In this document: one piece after another, positions 12,323-24,403 of the stretch
How the letters are laid out: each line of letters starts with the position of its first letter
Numbering within the stretch: the first letter of the stretch is position 1
From: Physcomitrium patens
Taxonomy: Eukaryota; Streptophyta; Bryopsida; Funariales; Funariaceae
Assembly (NCBI RefSeq): GCF_000002425.4
Contig: NC_037255.1
Location: 24,703,389-24,767,388 of the forward strand
Direction of reading: 5' to 3'
Length of the DNA: 64,000 nucleotides
Translations under genes and position numbers: made by a program
The notes under the pieces: generated by a model
What the model saw: the letters and a program-made list of their open reading frames with translations, nothing else
The model's database searches: none
Told to the model about the DNA's origin: nothing

Positions 12323-12608
12323 TGTTGAAATAAAAGTGAAAGTAGAATATCTTGTAGACGATATTACCTTAGATAAGTTGCTAATGGTCAAAGGGTTGAC
12401 TCTTGGTGTATAAAAAAGGCATCTTATGGATATAGAACGAGGCCAAGGATCAAGAATCAAGGATCAAGAGTCAAAGTCAAGAGGATAAAGTATGAATTAA
12501 GAAATATCCAAAGATTAAGTAAGAGTATTTAGTATTTGGCATAAGATACCTTTGCGATTAGTAAGATGCTAAAGGATTCAAAGACCATAGGATACCTTCG
12601 AGGTATGT
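12323..12608 (+). repeat. CO 5' LTR, first part
   Basis: Begins TGTTGAAATAAAAGTGAAAG, aligning with the 3' LTR start at 35,379 (TATTGAAAT). The alignment runs to ...CGAGGTATGT and is then cut by BL-1. The rest of the LTR resumes at 30,550. The intact site in the 3' LTR reads GAGGTACGTTAGATACC at about 35,646, so the join is exact apart from a duplicated ACGT. Confidence 0.9.
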
Positions 12609-14376
12609 TGTCGTATTATGTGCTATCTTGCTTGAGAATGCACCGAGCATCTGGCTATAGAAGATAAAATAATGTTTTGTAAGTATCTGGGTAGACTAGT
12701 GGGTTTCAAGCATCTAAATACAAACTATTTCGGATTTCAATGTAAAAGCTTAATTCCAATACAAAATACTTACAAACATTATTTTTAATAACTTCAAGAT
12801 ATTATAAGCATAAGTCTTTTGTTATTTGTTAATTTTATTTATTAATTTTATTTTATTTATTTATTTTATTTTATTTATTTATTTATTTATTTATTATTAT
12901 TATTTTAAACCCTAATCCTAGACAACGAGCTTTGGCAAGTTGTAATTCTCAATCTGACTGTCAGATTGTTATAAACTTCTACCACTAATGTCTTTGCAAG
13001 CCTTCTAAATGCTCAAGAAGTTTCAATCCAATCTAACTTACAGATTGTAAGAAAATACCATAAATCCACACTGATGTATCTTGACCGCCACCTAGAAGTC
13101 CTCGACTTACCACACCAAAAGTCACCTTATTCCAGCTAGTAGATCTCTAGATATTACAGAAACCCCAAACAACCCTAATCTGTTAAATTTTGATAGCTCT
13201 TTACATTAATGGTCAAATATCCTCAATTTGTTCCGTCAAATTAACACAAACTTTTGCATGCACTTGGCATATTCAACCCTCTAGATACCTCTAAATTTCA
13301 ACTAAAAAAGTTTCTCCAATTTCACAAAATAGTAAAGAGTACCAGCCTTAACTTTATTGTAAAAAAAAAAACCCAAATCACCAATACAAACATTGGCTTT
13401 CAGAAATGATTGCAGAAGTCCTCCCAAATCCTATGAAATCTAATTCTATCCTTTTTGAAAGAGCTTAAAGCTAGCTCTTCGACTCCAAAATCCTAATCTC
13501 TGAATGCCCCTTTTTTTATCCTCTCTTCCCTTTTAACTCCATGTGGCCCCATTTTTTCTCACCCTGAACTCCGAATTGGAACAGTCAACGGTGCTTCTCT
13601 GGAATTCTTGTCTCTAAGAGAATTTTTCCACGGAAAGGATGTTTCTCCCGAAACGGTATAGAGAACAGAATAGCCTGAAATGGAACCGAAGCCTTCATAT
13701 TCGGGACCTCATTGGGTTGCCCAACCAAGTCAGGTCTCATACTAGGTAAGAGGCCTATACCAAGACCTGAATTGGATGTCTCCGTAATTGGGTCAAATTG
13801 GCCTTTCACATCAAATTCACCCGAATATTCAATTGGTCCTTTTTTTTTGCCGGCTCTTAATAAGAACGGCTCGGACTCATTTCACCTGATTTATCGAAGA
13901 ATCTTGAGGACATTGATTTATTTCTTCAATTTTTCCTTAACTTTGGATCTGATGATCCTGTTTATTGAAATTAGATGGAGCATTACATTGTTGATAAGTA
14001 TGCCTTGACCACTTGCAATTTCTACATACTAATGCATAATCATTACTAGCTTTGGGATTGAAACATTTACTGGCATAATGACCAATCTGTCTACAACAAA
14101 AATGACAAAGTGGTCCTCTTACACTTCCATCATGCATATTGGGTGTCTCCATCGATATATACCTACTAGGCTTATTCCATATAGGATTAGAAAATGATCT
14201 TGGTTGTCCCGTTGGTACGGAGGTTACTTGGTTCGATGACGTCAGTGGGATGACATTAACTGACCCTGAATATTGGCACTGAAATTGGCCACTATTTCTA
14301 ACATCCAAGATGACTAAATATTAATAATATCTTTTTTATTTATATTTTCACCATATAGTCGTGTTACCACACGACA
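12609..14376 (-). repeat. BL-1 3' LTR (1,768 bp)
   Basis: Aligns with 20,362-21,375 joined to 29,836-30,549. It includes a GC-richer half (13,560-14,376) and an AT-rich half with a (TTTA)n run at 12,832-12,900, which is longer than in the partner LTR. It is about 0.5 kb longer than the LTR of BL-2, so BL-1 and BL-2 are distinct subfamilies. Short open frames inside (13,585-14,308) are not genes: they lie in both LTRs and encode no known motif. Confidence 0.9.
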
Positions 14377-14395
14377 TCCACTCCCTCTGAACCTG
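14377..14395 (-). other. BL-1 polypurine tract
   Basis: On the minus strand the text CAGAGGGAGTGGA stands directly before the LTR start TGTCGTG. The same tract is at 28,584-28,596 in BL-2 (CAGAGGGGGTGGA) and near 62,030-62,042 in BL-3, where it primes plus-strand DNA synthesis in this element class. Confidence 0.8.
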
Positions 14396-14429
14396 TGTAT
14401 TTTTTGGTATGCACCAAATAATCCAATTG

Positions 14430-15780
14430 TTGTTTGATTCATAATACGTTCTCCAAGTCTTCATCCAAATTCTCTTCATCATTTTTACTATCCATATCAA
14501 ATTCATCTTCATGTTGAAGAATATCTATATCTTCATCAAGGTCTTCTATATTTATTTCTGTGTATTTTTGTTTAAATAATTTTATTCGCTTCCGTGCAAT
14601 TGGTATTTTTAACCTTCTTCCATCTAACTCCAGCAATGAGTAAGTTGTATTATCATGAACTGTTGTTAATACATATAGTCCAAACCATCGTTTAGAAAAC
14701 TTCCTTAAAGCACTATATTGATTGTCCAAGCTACTATCATAGACCAAAACCCAATCACCTTCTTCAATTGCTTTAGGCCTCAATCGATGTTGCTTATCAA
14801 ATCGTGTCTTATTTTGTAACCTTGCTCTTTTTAGCCTTTCTAATGCTATTTGCACATCTTCTGATCTTTGCTCTAATTGTTGAATTCTAATAGCTAGAAG
14901 TTCTTCTCTTGTCAATCCATCTTTCCATGGTAGTACACTCCATGTAGGTACTTTTTTTTCAATTGGTATAATTGGTTTTTGGCCTGTCATAAGCTCAATA
15001 GGTATATATCCCATTAGTAAGCTATGAATTATTCGATCAGCTCATAATGCAAATGACAAAAGTCGTGGCCATTCTCTAACCTTCCCATTACAAGCTTTAA
15101 CTAATGCTTTCACAATCGGTGGGTGACCACGTCCACTTTTTGCATTTCCTTCAATTTTATAAGCAGTAGTTAGTGATAGTTTAATTCCACATCTTTCAAA
15201 GAATTCACGAGCTTCTTGTACATTTAATTCTCCACAATCTGCAGTGATTTTTTCTACATATCTGCAGCAGCAAATAACATCTTCAAGAAAAAATCTACAA
15301 ATTCCTTCTATAGTTTTTGTTCTCAATGTTCTTCTTTCTACTTGATTTCATAAATCTTCACGAGCTAAGACCAAATATCTCATTTACCATAACCAGATTG
15401 GCATAATAACCAAATCAACAACCCATTTAAAATAAATAGCTAGAGGATATGTAGGATGAAGATCATCTCAATGTCGTATATTAGAATATGCTTGACAAAT
15501 TTCACATGATTCTACAAATAAGAGCACATCTCGATACATAATTCTCCTCCAATATCGTTCCTTAAGTTTAGCAAAAGTAGCCCAAATTCCTATATGTCCT
15601 GCCTATAAACTATTATGAAACCCCTTTAATAATTTTTATTTCTCTTCTTTATTGCTTATCACTCTTTATGGCATTCCAATTCCTTTCTTTGGTCTCTTCC
15701 ATAAGAATCTTTCTTGTAGCAAAATTCCATGTAATTTTTTTCTTATTTATTTAAATTTTTCTGTAGACCAATTTTTTTGT
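14430..15780 (-). pseudogene. BL-1 integrase
   Basis: Homologous to the BL-2 integrase in order and wording. The C-terminal 191 codons (15,014-14,439) are still open and include RFDKQHRLRPKAIEEGDWV and an acidic tail rich in Asp and Glu; no chromodomain follows. The core around 15,326-15,042 keeps the ADCGELN block (the Asp of ADRG retained, Arg changed to Cys). The HHCC zinc domain upstream is interrupted by stops. Most stops fit C-to-T change of CGA, CAA or TGG codons. Confidence 0.88.
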
Positions 15781-16369
15781 TTAGTCAAGGTATTCAAATA
15801 ATGACCAATATCTAATAATTCTCCTTCATAAAATTCTTCAAGAAATAGCTTGTCTTCTTTATTAAGATTTGATATTGAATAGAATTTTGACCTTACATCA
15901 TCAATGTCTTCAACCATTTCATCTTTCTTTCATATCTTGCTCTAGATAGCATGTCTGCTATTAAATTGTCTTTTCCAGCAACATGCTTAAATTTCAGATT
16001 TAATGACTTAATATAAGCAATCCATCTTAACATTGCAATATCTGGCATTGAATAATTAGTAATCATTCCAAGTAATGGTAAGCAATCCGTTTCAATTACT
16101 ACTGCTGCACCAATCAAATAATCCTTTTCAGCTTTCATAGCCGAAACAACTCTCCAAAGTTCTCTTTTGATTTATGAATATGCACATTGACAAGTACTTA
16201 AAATTTTAGCTCTAAATCAAACTGCAAATCTATTTCCATTAGAATCATCTTGACCCACAACCCATCCAATAGCAATAGGACTGGTATCCACAATAAGAAT
16301 TACTTATCTATTACAGTCATAATTAATTTTTCTTAAAATTGGAGGTGTCACCAATAACACCTTTAGCTT
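15781..16369 (-). pseudogene. BL-1 RNase H
   Basis: The open part 16,138-15,893 reads MKAEKDYLIGAAVVIETDCL and continues with the AMLRWIAYIKSLN block and DNLIADMLSR, typical of the gypsy RNase H C-terminal half. The region upstream, including the first catalytic Asp, is present in homology to 26,605-26,800 but frameshifted. Confidence 0.85.
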
Positions 16370-17434
16370 CTATATTGCTTCAGTATGCTTTTTTTTCCAT
16401 TTAAATCGATAATCTTTATGTAATAATTCATACAATGGATCCGCTATATGAGCATAATGAGGAATCCATATATGATAAAATACACAAGTTCCTAAAAACC
16501 TGCGTACTTTCGTTAAAGAGTCACATGAATCTTTCATTCTTCCAATTATATCAATTTTGCTTGGATTTGGCTTTCTTCCATAAAATCTATACAAATGTCC
16601 AATAATAAGAACTTCTTGTACTCCAAATATAGATTTTACTCCTAAAAGTATAAAACAAACCTCTTTAAGTCGAGTTAAAATCTTTTTACAATCTTATATA
16701 TGATCAATAATATATTTGCAATACCCCCTCTCATCTAAAGTTTCATCTTTTTCTCCTTCTTTACATCCTTTGATAGAAAAATCATCTAAAAAGGGCATAG
16801 TTTTTTCAAGAATGAAGTCTCTTAATACCTTGTTCATCCCATTCATCATGTATGCAACTGAGTTAGTTGCACCTTGAGGGAGAGTATACATTTTAAGTAA
16901 TCTAAGTGACATTCTCATTGTTGTTAGATCTCTACTCCCATGCACAAGTTGAAATTGATCATAAACCGAACATAAATCACCCATTGAATAAATTACCCTT
17001 CTCACAAATGCTTCTATAAACTCGTCTACTAAAGGTCCTATACCTACATTTCTTATAGTTATTGCATTCATTGGCTACATATCTTGAATAAAACGTAACG
17101 ATTCAATTTTCTTAGGCACCGTAAACCAACGACTAGAATATGGAGCAAAAGAAGGCTCCAAAACTTTCATTTGTATCTTTTCTTTCAATAATTCCACCAA
17201 TTTAGGTAAATGTGCCTTTGGCACGGGAATTGGCCTTAAGTTCCAAGGTACATGACGTACTGTAAAGATAACCATAGGAGCAACAACATTAAAATCTACA
17301 CATCCTATATCACGAGATCCAAAGGCAAATGATTAACCTCATTTTATAAATATTTTTTTAAAATATTCAATTTCTGTTGGAAATAAGGAACCATCACATC
17401 TAATCTTCAATTCTTCAAAAGTCTCCTTTGTAAA
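16370..17434 (-). pseudogene. BL-1 reverse transcriptase
   Basis: Open pieces 17,275-17,075, 17,071-16,694 and 16,594-16,370 together cover the RT: SLRFIQDM, LPQGATNSVA, the catalytic box FLDDFSIKG (near 16,800-16,770), and RRFLGTCVFYHIWIPHYA. Both catalytic aspartates of the box are retained. LPQGATNS instead of the usual PFGLxNAPxxF marks the unusual lineage of this family. Stops and frameshifts separate the pieces. Confidence 0.9.
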
Positions 17435-17992
17435 CTAATGTCCAATCTTCTTTGGATCTCTTAAATTCTCTTCTTTTGATGCTTCTTTTATTTGTTCCTT
17501 AGAATCTTTTGGTAAAGGTTCGGCAACACATTTTACTTTTTTTTCTATTGTTTTATATTTTGTCTCTACAATAACTTCTGGTGCTTGAAAAGATTCAAGT
17601 ATAGAATAAACCTTCCTCGAATGAATATCCACAATCTTATCATTATCCTCTAATCCAATAGATATAATTAATTCTAAAAAATCCTCCAATCTATTTTCTT
17701 CATAAACACCTAAAATCTTCTCATCATCTTTTAATGTTCCTAACTTGTGTAATTTCCTTTCAAAACTATATAATATTTTTCTTTCTTTTTCTTTTAAAAT
17801 CATCAACTTTCTTATACATAATATTTCCATTCTCAAAAATATCAATAAAACTCGCATCAAAGGCACCTTCCTATCGCAAGAGTACCTCCTCTTTTGTACC
17901 TCTATAATTCCGCTTTATAATTGTACTTCTCCAAAATCCTTAAATCCTTCAACAACCCTTGGTAATGGTTTCTCCTTCAACCTATCTCGATT
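17435..17992 (-). pseudogene. BL-1 protease-RT linker region
   Basis: Open from 17,866 to 17,435 on the minus strand and homologous to 25,100-25,479 of BL-2 (LGVYEENRLEDFLELI and SFQAPEVIVETKYKT are shared with few changes). A lysine- and glutamate-rich segment without a known domain. Its good conservation between copies argues that it is translated as part of the polyprotein. Confidence 0.8.
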
Positions 17993-18570
17993 TTATTCAT
18001 GATTAAGAGGTACTATTAGAAACTGTACAGCTTTCCTTCCATCTTCACTATGTACCTTTGTATAAGCAGAACCATCGTCTAGTACTTTTGTTTCCATCCG
18101 TGTTGTCATAATATAAGGTTGTCCTAAAATCAATGAATAAGATATTATATCTTGAACAAAGAAATGTTGTTCTGTTGCAACATCTCCAATCCAAATTTTG
18201 ACATCTGAACAAGCTCTATATAATTTGCCTCGTGTCTTATTAGCTGCTCGTATTGCCCATCCATTTTCCATATCAATTTTCCATTTCCGCTTCTTATAAA
18301 GATCCTTAGACATAAGATTTATTTCAGAACCATGGTCAATTAAAGCAACAATTGGTTCTTCTATATCTCCTACTTTTACCAATATTTCAGTAGTTGTCCT
18401 TGCTCAATATTTTCGAGTGTAATGGCTTGAAGCTTCTATTTTCTTATTACTATAATCTTTGAAATGTATTTTTTGATTATATCTATTTTTTTTATTTGTT
18501 GATTGCTTGTAACGATTATCAACCTTTTTTTCATCTTTATATAATCCTGCATTAATAGCATGACTCATTC
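17993..18570 (-). pseudogene. BL-1 aspartic protease
   Basis: Open 18,382-17,993 reading VKVGDIEEPIVALIDHGSEI at the start. The catalytic triplet is Asp-His-Gly (18,337-18,329), not Asp-Ser/Thr-Gly, as also in BL-2. The second conserved region SYSLILGQPY (flap and hydrophobic-hydrophobic-Gly end) is present. In the polyprotein it would cleave Gag from Pol. Confidence 0.88.
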
Positions 18571-18579
18571 TAGCCTCGC

Positions 18580-20292
18580 CCATTAATTACCTCTTTTGCT
18601 TAATACTGCCAATGATAACATCATAAAATTCTTTCTTTGCAATTCCCAAAATCTCTGTCAATGAGAACTCCATCTTAACATTTAATATACGTTCTTCCAG
18701 TACCCCTTTTAAATTTGTTGCTACTTCAATATCAGAAAGTAGCTTATAAGTAATTGATTTACCTTTATCTTTTTTCTCCTTTGTTTTTTTCTTCTAATGA
18801 TGCTGAAGTATCCTTTATAGGCAATTCTTGTGAAACCGCCTCATGAGCCTCGTTTCCTCGAGTCTGCCTCTTAGAAGAATTTTCTTCTCTTGTATCATCA
18901 AAATTTCCTCGTCTCTTGTCTTCCATCAAGGCTTCATGTTGGTTCTTAGCAATATATGCATGAATTGAAAGAGACTCAACAGGATCTTTCTAATCTGTTG
19001 TACCTCATATTGCAGCTGCAGTCCTCAATAATGCTTTTCAAGGCATTTTTTTCTTTTGTATTGTAGAAATGGCAGAAGCCCAAAATTCACTAGTTTCTAT
19101 ACTTCTGCCAAAGTCATCATCTACTCTAGCACCATAACTTGCACTCTCTCGTGTTACTATTCCATATTCTATTAAATAATCTTAAAACAATGCTCTGATA
19201 CCTCCTTTGCCAAAATTGATTTGAAAGAGATCCTCTGTATCTTTTAATGTAATCTTTCCATCTTTCTAGCAAATAACTCTTTGCTGTATCATATTATTAA
19301 ATTCATTGCAATCCTTTGTAATATGTGAAGTATCATCACACCAAATACATCTTTGTACATATCCTTATTTTGAAACATTCTTCAATTTTTTTGTAGAAGT
19401 ATTTTCTTTGAGTCTTGTCAATTTGATTTGAAGATCTCGCATTCCACATATAATTTCTTCATTCTCCATGTCTCCTTTCTTTGATAAAGATGTCGAAGGT
19501 TGAACAGTAGGCATTGTCAATTCTATTGTATATATTGGAATTTTAGGTGCTTATACTTCTTTTGGAATATTACTCCTATCCTTCTTCCTTTCTCTTTTTA
19601 CAAGCAAACCCACCGCATTTTCAACATTTTTTCATTTTTTTGTCAATCCTTCATCTTCTTCTTTATCTTCAAGAAGCAATTTCAATTTCTCTTGTAATTT
19701 TCCATCAGTAGCTTGAAGAAATAATTTAACCTTGTTCGGCCCTAATGTCAATTTTTCTACCTTCGATAATTGAGAATACTGCCTCTCAAATTCTCTTAGT
19801 AGCTCTATTACTTACAAATTCTTATTAGGCTGCTCAATCCATTCTAGAAATAGTTTCTTAGTAACACGATCAGTGTCCTTCAAGAAATATTCGTCTTTTA
19901 ATGCATGTAAAAAAAATCTCCCATAATGCTCCATAATTGAGGTAATGTGTTCTCTTATCTCCAGTATTGTGGCTAGTCCAAATAATTCAACCATCTTCTT
20001 CTCAAAAATCTGATTTAATTCCATTTCTTGAACATAACATCTTAAATACTTTGAAATATCCCTTCCATCAAACTGATCAATTTTACTTGACCACTGCTTA
20101 CAAAGCTTTGGTTGCTAAAGCTTCTTTGCGATCATTGCTTTGCTATTGCTGCATAGATAATGATAAGGCTTGAAACATACTAGCAATGGATGGATCTATG
20201 TACATACCCTATCATTTAGAAGAAACTCCACTAGAAGCTCCACTTGAAGCTCCTCCTAAAGAACCTTCAAAATTTTTATTCCCGTTTTTCAT
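18580..20292 (-). pseudogene. BL-1 gag
   Basis: Starts at the ATG on 20,292 in the same place as the BL-2 gag start and aligns through the capsid-like region (ILEIREHITSI, DRVTKKLFLEWIEQPNKNL), the linker and the knuckle region near 19,340. Stops include TAG at 20,145-20,143 and TGA at 19,007-19,005, both at exactly the codons that are also stops in BL-2. Nucleocapsid cysteines lie around 19,355-19,310. Confidence 0.85.
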
Positions 20293-20337
20293 AAAATAAA
20301 ATAAAAATAAACAAAATTCAATATCTTCTACCTCAAG

Positions 20338-20361
20338 CTTTGATGTCGGGTTCAACACTTA
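20338..20361 (-). other. BL-1 candidate primer-binding site
   Basis: Directly inside the 5' LTR the minus strand reads GTTGAACCCGACATC. The same place in BL-2 (22,619-22,634) reads TGGTGAACCCGACGTG and begins with the TGG expected opposite a tRNA CCA end. It is not the common initiator-Met site TGGTATCAGAGC. The tRNA cannot be named without a tRNA set. Confidence 0.5.
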
Positions 20362-21375
20362 AGTCGTATTATGTGCTGTCTTGCTTGAGAATGCACCGGA
20401 CATCTGGCTGTGGAAGATAAAATAATGTTTTGCAAGTATCCGAGTAGACTAGTGGGTTTCAACCATCTAAATATAAACTATTTCGGATTTCAATATAAAA
20501 GCTTAATCTCAATACAAAATACTTATAAATACTATTTTTAATAACTTCAAGATATTATAAGCACAAGTCTTTTGTTATTTGTTAATTTTATTTATTTATT
20601 ATTATTATTTTAAACCCTAATCCTAGACAACGAGCTTCGGCAAGCTGTAATTCTCAATCTGACTATCCGATTGTTATAAACTTCTACCACTAATGTCTTT
20701 GCAAGCCTTCTAAATGCTCAAGAAGTTTCAATTCAATCTAATTTATAGATTGCAAGAAAATACCATAAATCCACACTGATGTATCTTGACCGCCACCTAG
20801 AAGTCCTCGACTTACCACACTAAAAGCCACCTTATTCCAGCTAGTAGATCTCTAGATATTACAGAAATTCCAAACAACCCTAATTTGCTAAATTTCGATA
20901 GCTCTTTACATTAATGGTCAAATATCCTCAATTTGTTCCGTCAAATTAACACAAACTTTTGCATGCACTTGGCATATTCAACCCTCTAGATACTTCTAAA
21001 TTTCAACTGCAAAAGTTTCTCCAATTTCACAAAATAGTAAAGAGTACAAGCCTTAACTTTATTGCAAAAAAAAAAAAACCGAAATCACTAATACAAACAC
21101 TGGCTTTCATAAATGATTGCAAAAGTCCTCCCAAATCCTATAAAATCTAATTCTATCCTTTTTGAAAGAGCATAAAGCTAGCTCTCCAACCCCAAAATCC
21201 TAATCTCTGAATGCCCCTTTTTTTATCCTCTCATCCCTTTTAACTCCATGTGGTCCCATTTTCTCCCGCCCTGGATTTCAAATTGGAATAGCCGACGGCG
21301 CTTCTCTGAAATTCTTGTTTCTAAGAGGATTTTTCCATGGAAAGGATGTTTTCCCCAAAATGGTATAGAAAACGG
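20362..21375 (-). repeat. BL-1 5' LTR, inner part
   Basis: Aligns with 12,609-13,668 of the other LTR and ends at the BL-2 insertion. The other 714 bp of this LTR are at 29,836-30,549. At the junction the uncut LTR reads AGAGAACAGAATAGCC (13,661), so BL-2 entered within ACAG. Confidence 0.9.
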
Positions 21376-22614
21376 TGTCGTGTTGTAACACGAGTATACC
21401 GTGAAAATATAAAGTAAGGAGACTTTTATTAATGTTCAGTTACCTCGAATATTGGGAGCAACGACCAACTCCAGTGCAAATACTGAGTGGCCAGGTTCAG
21501 TCACCCCGTTACAGTCAATCGGAGCATACTGAAATGCTCCAGTCGATTCCAATAACGGGAGTCAGCAGAAAGAGAAGGGACCAATTCAACGACGGGTGAG
21601 CCTAGTTCGAAGAGCCAATTGGATCCAATTTCAAGACATCCAATCTGGGTCCTCTTATCCAATATGAGACCTGAATTGATCGGACAACCCGATGTAGTCT
21701 AATTATGGGAAAATCCAGGTCTTACTACGGGCCTCAGCCAATCTGACGCGAAGGACCAATTTGATCCAATTACGGGAACATCCGGGTCTTACTATTGGAT
21801 TCTTATCCAATATGAGACCTGAATTGGTCGGGCGACTCAATGTGGTCCCGATTACGGGGTTCCGATTCCGTTTTAGGCTGTTCCATCCTTTGTGCTATTC
21901 CGAGAACGTCCTTTTGGTAAAAGAATCTCTTAAAGGTAAAAATGGAGGAGAAAGCTCTGACTGCGAGAGCCAATTTCAGATCCAAGCTCTGACGGCAGGA
22001 GCCAATTTCGGATCCAAGACAAAAGATTGAAGAAATGAGAGGGGAGAGAAAGTTGAGGGGATTTTTGAAGGATCAGAGAGCTAGCTTCATGCTTCGCGCA
22101 GGGAAAAAAGACAGGGAATTGGGTTTTTTTTCTTCATAGGGTTTTGGGAAGACTGAGGCAATCGTTGTTGAAGTCACTGTTGTAATGGTGAATAAGGATT
22201 TTTAATGAAGTGGATTTGATTACTCTTGACTGTTTTGTGAAATCGAGTTACGTCTGTGATGAAGAATTAAAAGGGTGTCTATAGGATTGAGTATGCGGAG
22301 TGAATGAAATTTATTGGGTTAATCTAACGAGATAGTCAGTGGATACAAGATTGTGAGTATAAAGCGGTATCGAAGATTAGCAGTTTGGTTTGTTCGGGGT
22401 TCTCTGTAACGTCTAGAGACCTACCGGATGGGACAAAAAGGACTTTGGCGAGCAGTCGAAGGGCATCCGTATAGATTTACGGTGTATTCTTGTAGTTGTT
22501 TATTTTCCAACAGTCAAAAACCGATAGATTGTTTGAATATTAGCGAATCTCCATACTACCTTTTACACCCAGACGCCCGGCGCGTTCTCGAGCAGGAAAG
22601 CACGTAATACGACA
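21376..22614 (+). repeat. BL-2 5' LTR
   Basis: Begins TGTCGTGTTGTAACACGAG (an internal short palindrome GTGTTGTAACAC) and ends GCACGTAATACGACA; the ends are the inverted repeat TGTCGT/ACGACA. It is markedly richer in G and C than the region around it. An 89-codon open frame inside (21,761-22,030) is repeated in the 3' LTR and is regarded as chance. Confidence 0.92.
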
Positions 22615-22640
22615 CAAGTGGTGAACCCGACGTGAAAGCT
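22615..22640 (+). other. BL-2 candidate primer-binding site
   Basis: CAAG spacer, then TGGTGAACCCGACGTG, the TGG-starting text expected of a tRNA-complementary primer site a few bases inside the LTR. The site is recognisable but decayed in BL-1 (20,338-20,361) and BL-3 (about 53,921). Confidence 0.55.
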
Positions 22641-22684
22641 TGAGGTGGAAGGTATTGGATTTTGTTTGATTTTATCTTTATTTT

Positions 22685-24403
22685 ATGGAAAACGAAAATA
22701 AAAATTTTGAAGGATTTTTGGCAGGAGTTTCTGGTGGGGGTTCTTCTAAAGGACAAGGTATGCAAATGGATCCCTCTATTGTTAGTATGTTTCAAGCCTT
22801 CTCATTATCAATACAGCAATAGCAAAGCAATGATCGAATGGAAGCTTTGGCAACCAAAGCATTGCAAGCAGTGGTCAATAAAATTGATCAATTTGATGGG
22901 AGGAATATTTCAAGGTATTTAAGATGTTATGTTCGTGAAATGGAATTAAATCGGGTTGCTGAGAAGAAAATGGTTGAATTATTTGGACTTGCCACAATAC
23001 CGGAGATAAGAGACCATATTACATCGATTACGGATCGTTATGGGAATTCATGGGAGGTTTTTTCATATGCATTGAAAGACGAATATTTCTTGGAAGATGC
23101 TAATCGCGTTACTAAGAAGTTATTTCTGGAATGGATTGAATGGCCTAATAAGAATTTGCAAGCAACAGAGCTACTAAGGGAATTTGAGAGAGAGTACTCT
23201 CAATTGTCGAAGGTAGAAAAATTGACATTGGAGCCGAACAAAGTTGATCTATTTCTTCAAGCTGCTCACGGAGAATTGCAAGGGAAATTGGAACTCCTTC
23301 TTGAAGATAAATAAGAAGATGAAGGATTGACAATGAAGTGGAAGAACGTTGAAGATGCGGTGGGGTTGCTTACAAAAAGAGAAAGGAGGAAGGATAGGAG
23401 CAATATTTCAAAAACAATACAAGCACCCAAAGCTCCAGTACGTACAACACCACCAACAATGCCTACAGTTCAACCTTCGACATCCTTATCAAAGAAAGCA
23501 GATATAGAGATGGAAGAAATTATACGAGAAATACGAGATCTTCAAATCAAATTGGCTAGACTTGAAGAGAATACTTCTACAAACAATTCGAAGAATGTTT
23601 CAAAACAAGGATATGTACAAATATGCATTTGGTGCGATGACGCTTCACACACTAGAAAAGATTGCAAGGAAATTTAATAATATGATACGGCCAAGAATTA
23701 TTTGCTGGAAAGATGGAAAGATAGCATTAAAAGATAGGGAGGATCTTCTTCGAACCAATTTTGGCAAGGGAGGAATGAGAGCATTGGTTCAAGATTACTT
23801 AAAAGAGCACAAAACAACAACACGAGAAAGTGCAAGTTATGGTGCTAGAGTAGATGATGACCTTGGTAGAAGAACAAAAACTAGTGAGTTGTGGGCTTCT
23901 GCCGTTTCTACAATGCAAGAAAGGAAATTACATCAAGAAGCGCTATTGAGGATTGCAGCTACAATATGAGGTAGAACAGGTTGGGAGGATCCTGTTGACT
24001 CTCTTTCAGTTCATGCATATATTGCTAAGAGCCAACATGAAGCTTTGATGGAAGAAAAGAGACGAGGAAATTTTGATGATACTAGAGAAGGGAATTCTTC
24101 TAAGAGGCAAACTCGAGGAGACAAGGCTCGGGAGGCAGCTTCACAAGAATTGCCTGTAAAGGATACCTCAGCATCATTGGAAGAAAAAACAAAGGAGACA
24201 AAAGATAAGGACAAATCAATTGCTTATAAGCTACTTTCTGACATTGAAGCAGCAACAAATTTGAAAGGGGTGTTGGAAGAACGTATATTAAATACTAAGG
24301 TGGAATTCACATTGAAAGAAGTTTTGGGAATTGCAAAGAAGGAGTTTCATGATGTTCTCATTGATAGTATTAAGCGAAAGAGGCAATTAATGACAAAACT
24401 GGA
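22685..24403 (+). pseudogene. BL-2 gag
   Basis: The ATG at 22,685 is chosen because it lies about 70 bp after the LTR, is in frame with the long open stretch from 22,838, and the same start exists in BL-1. The first 45 residues are Gly/Ser-rich. A capsid-like helical domain follows (residues about 50-210, with RVTKKLFLEWIE and LLREFEREYSQLSK), then a CCHC zinc knuckle CIWCDDASHTRKDC near 23,620-23,660 (C-x2-C-x4-H-x4-C intact), then a charged C-terminal part. Damage: TAG at 22,820, TAA at 23,312, one inserted A near 23,668 and TGA at 23,967. The product would build the virus-like particle and bind RNA. Confidence 0.88.

Noticed and set aside
13585..14308. Open frames in the BL-1 LTR, one with a C-x2-C-like pattern
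   Set aside because: They are LTR sequence, present in damaged form at 29,836-30,400, and show no consistent coding pattern between copies.
21761..22030. 89-codon open frame, repeated at 28,982-29,251
   Set aside because: Both lie at the same place in the two LTRs of BL-2; identity comes from LTR duplication, and no motif is present.
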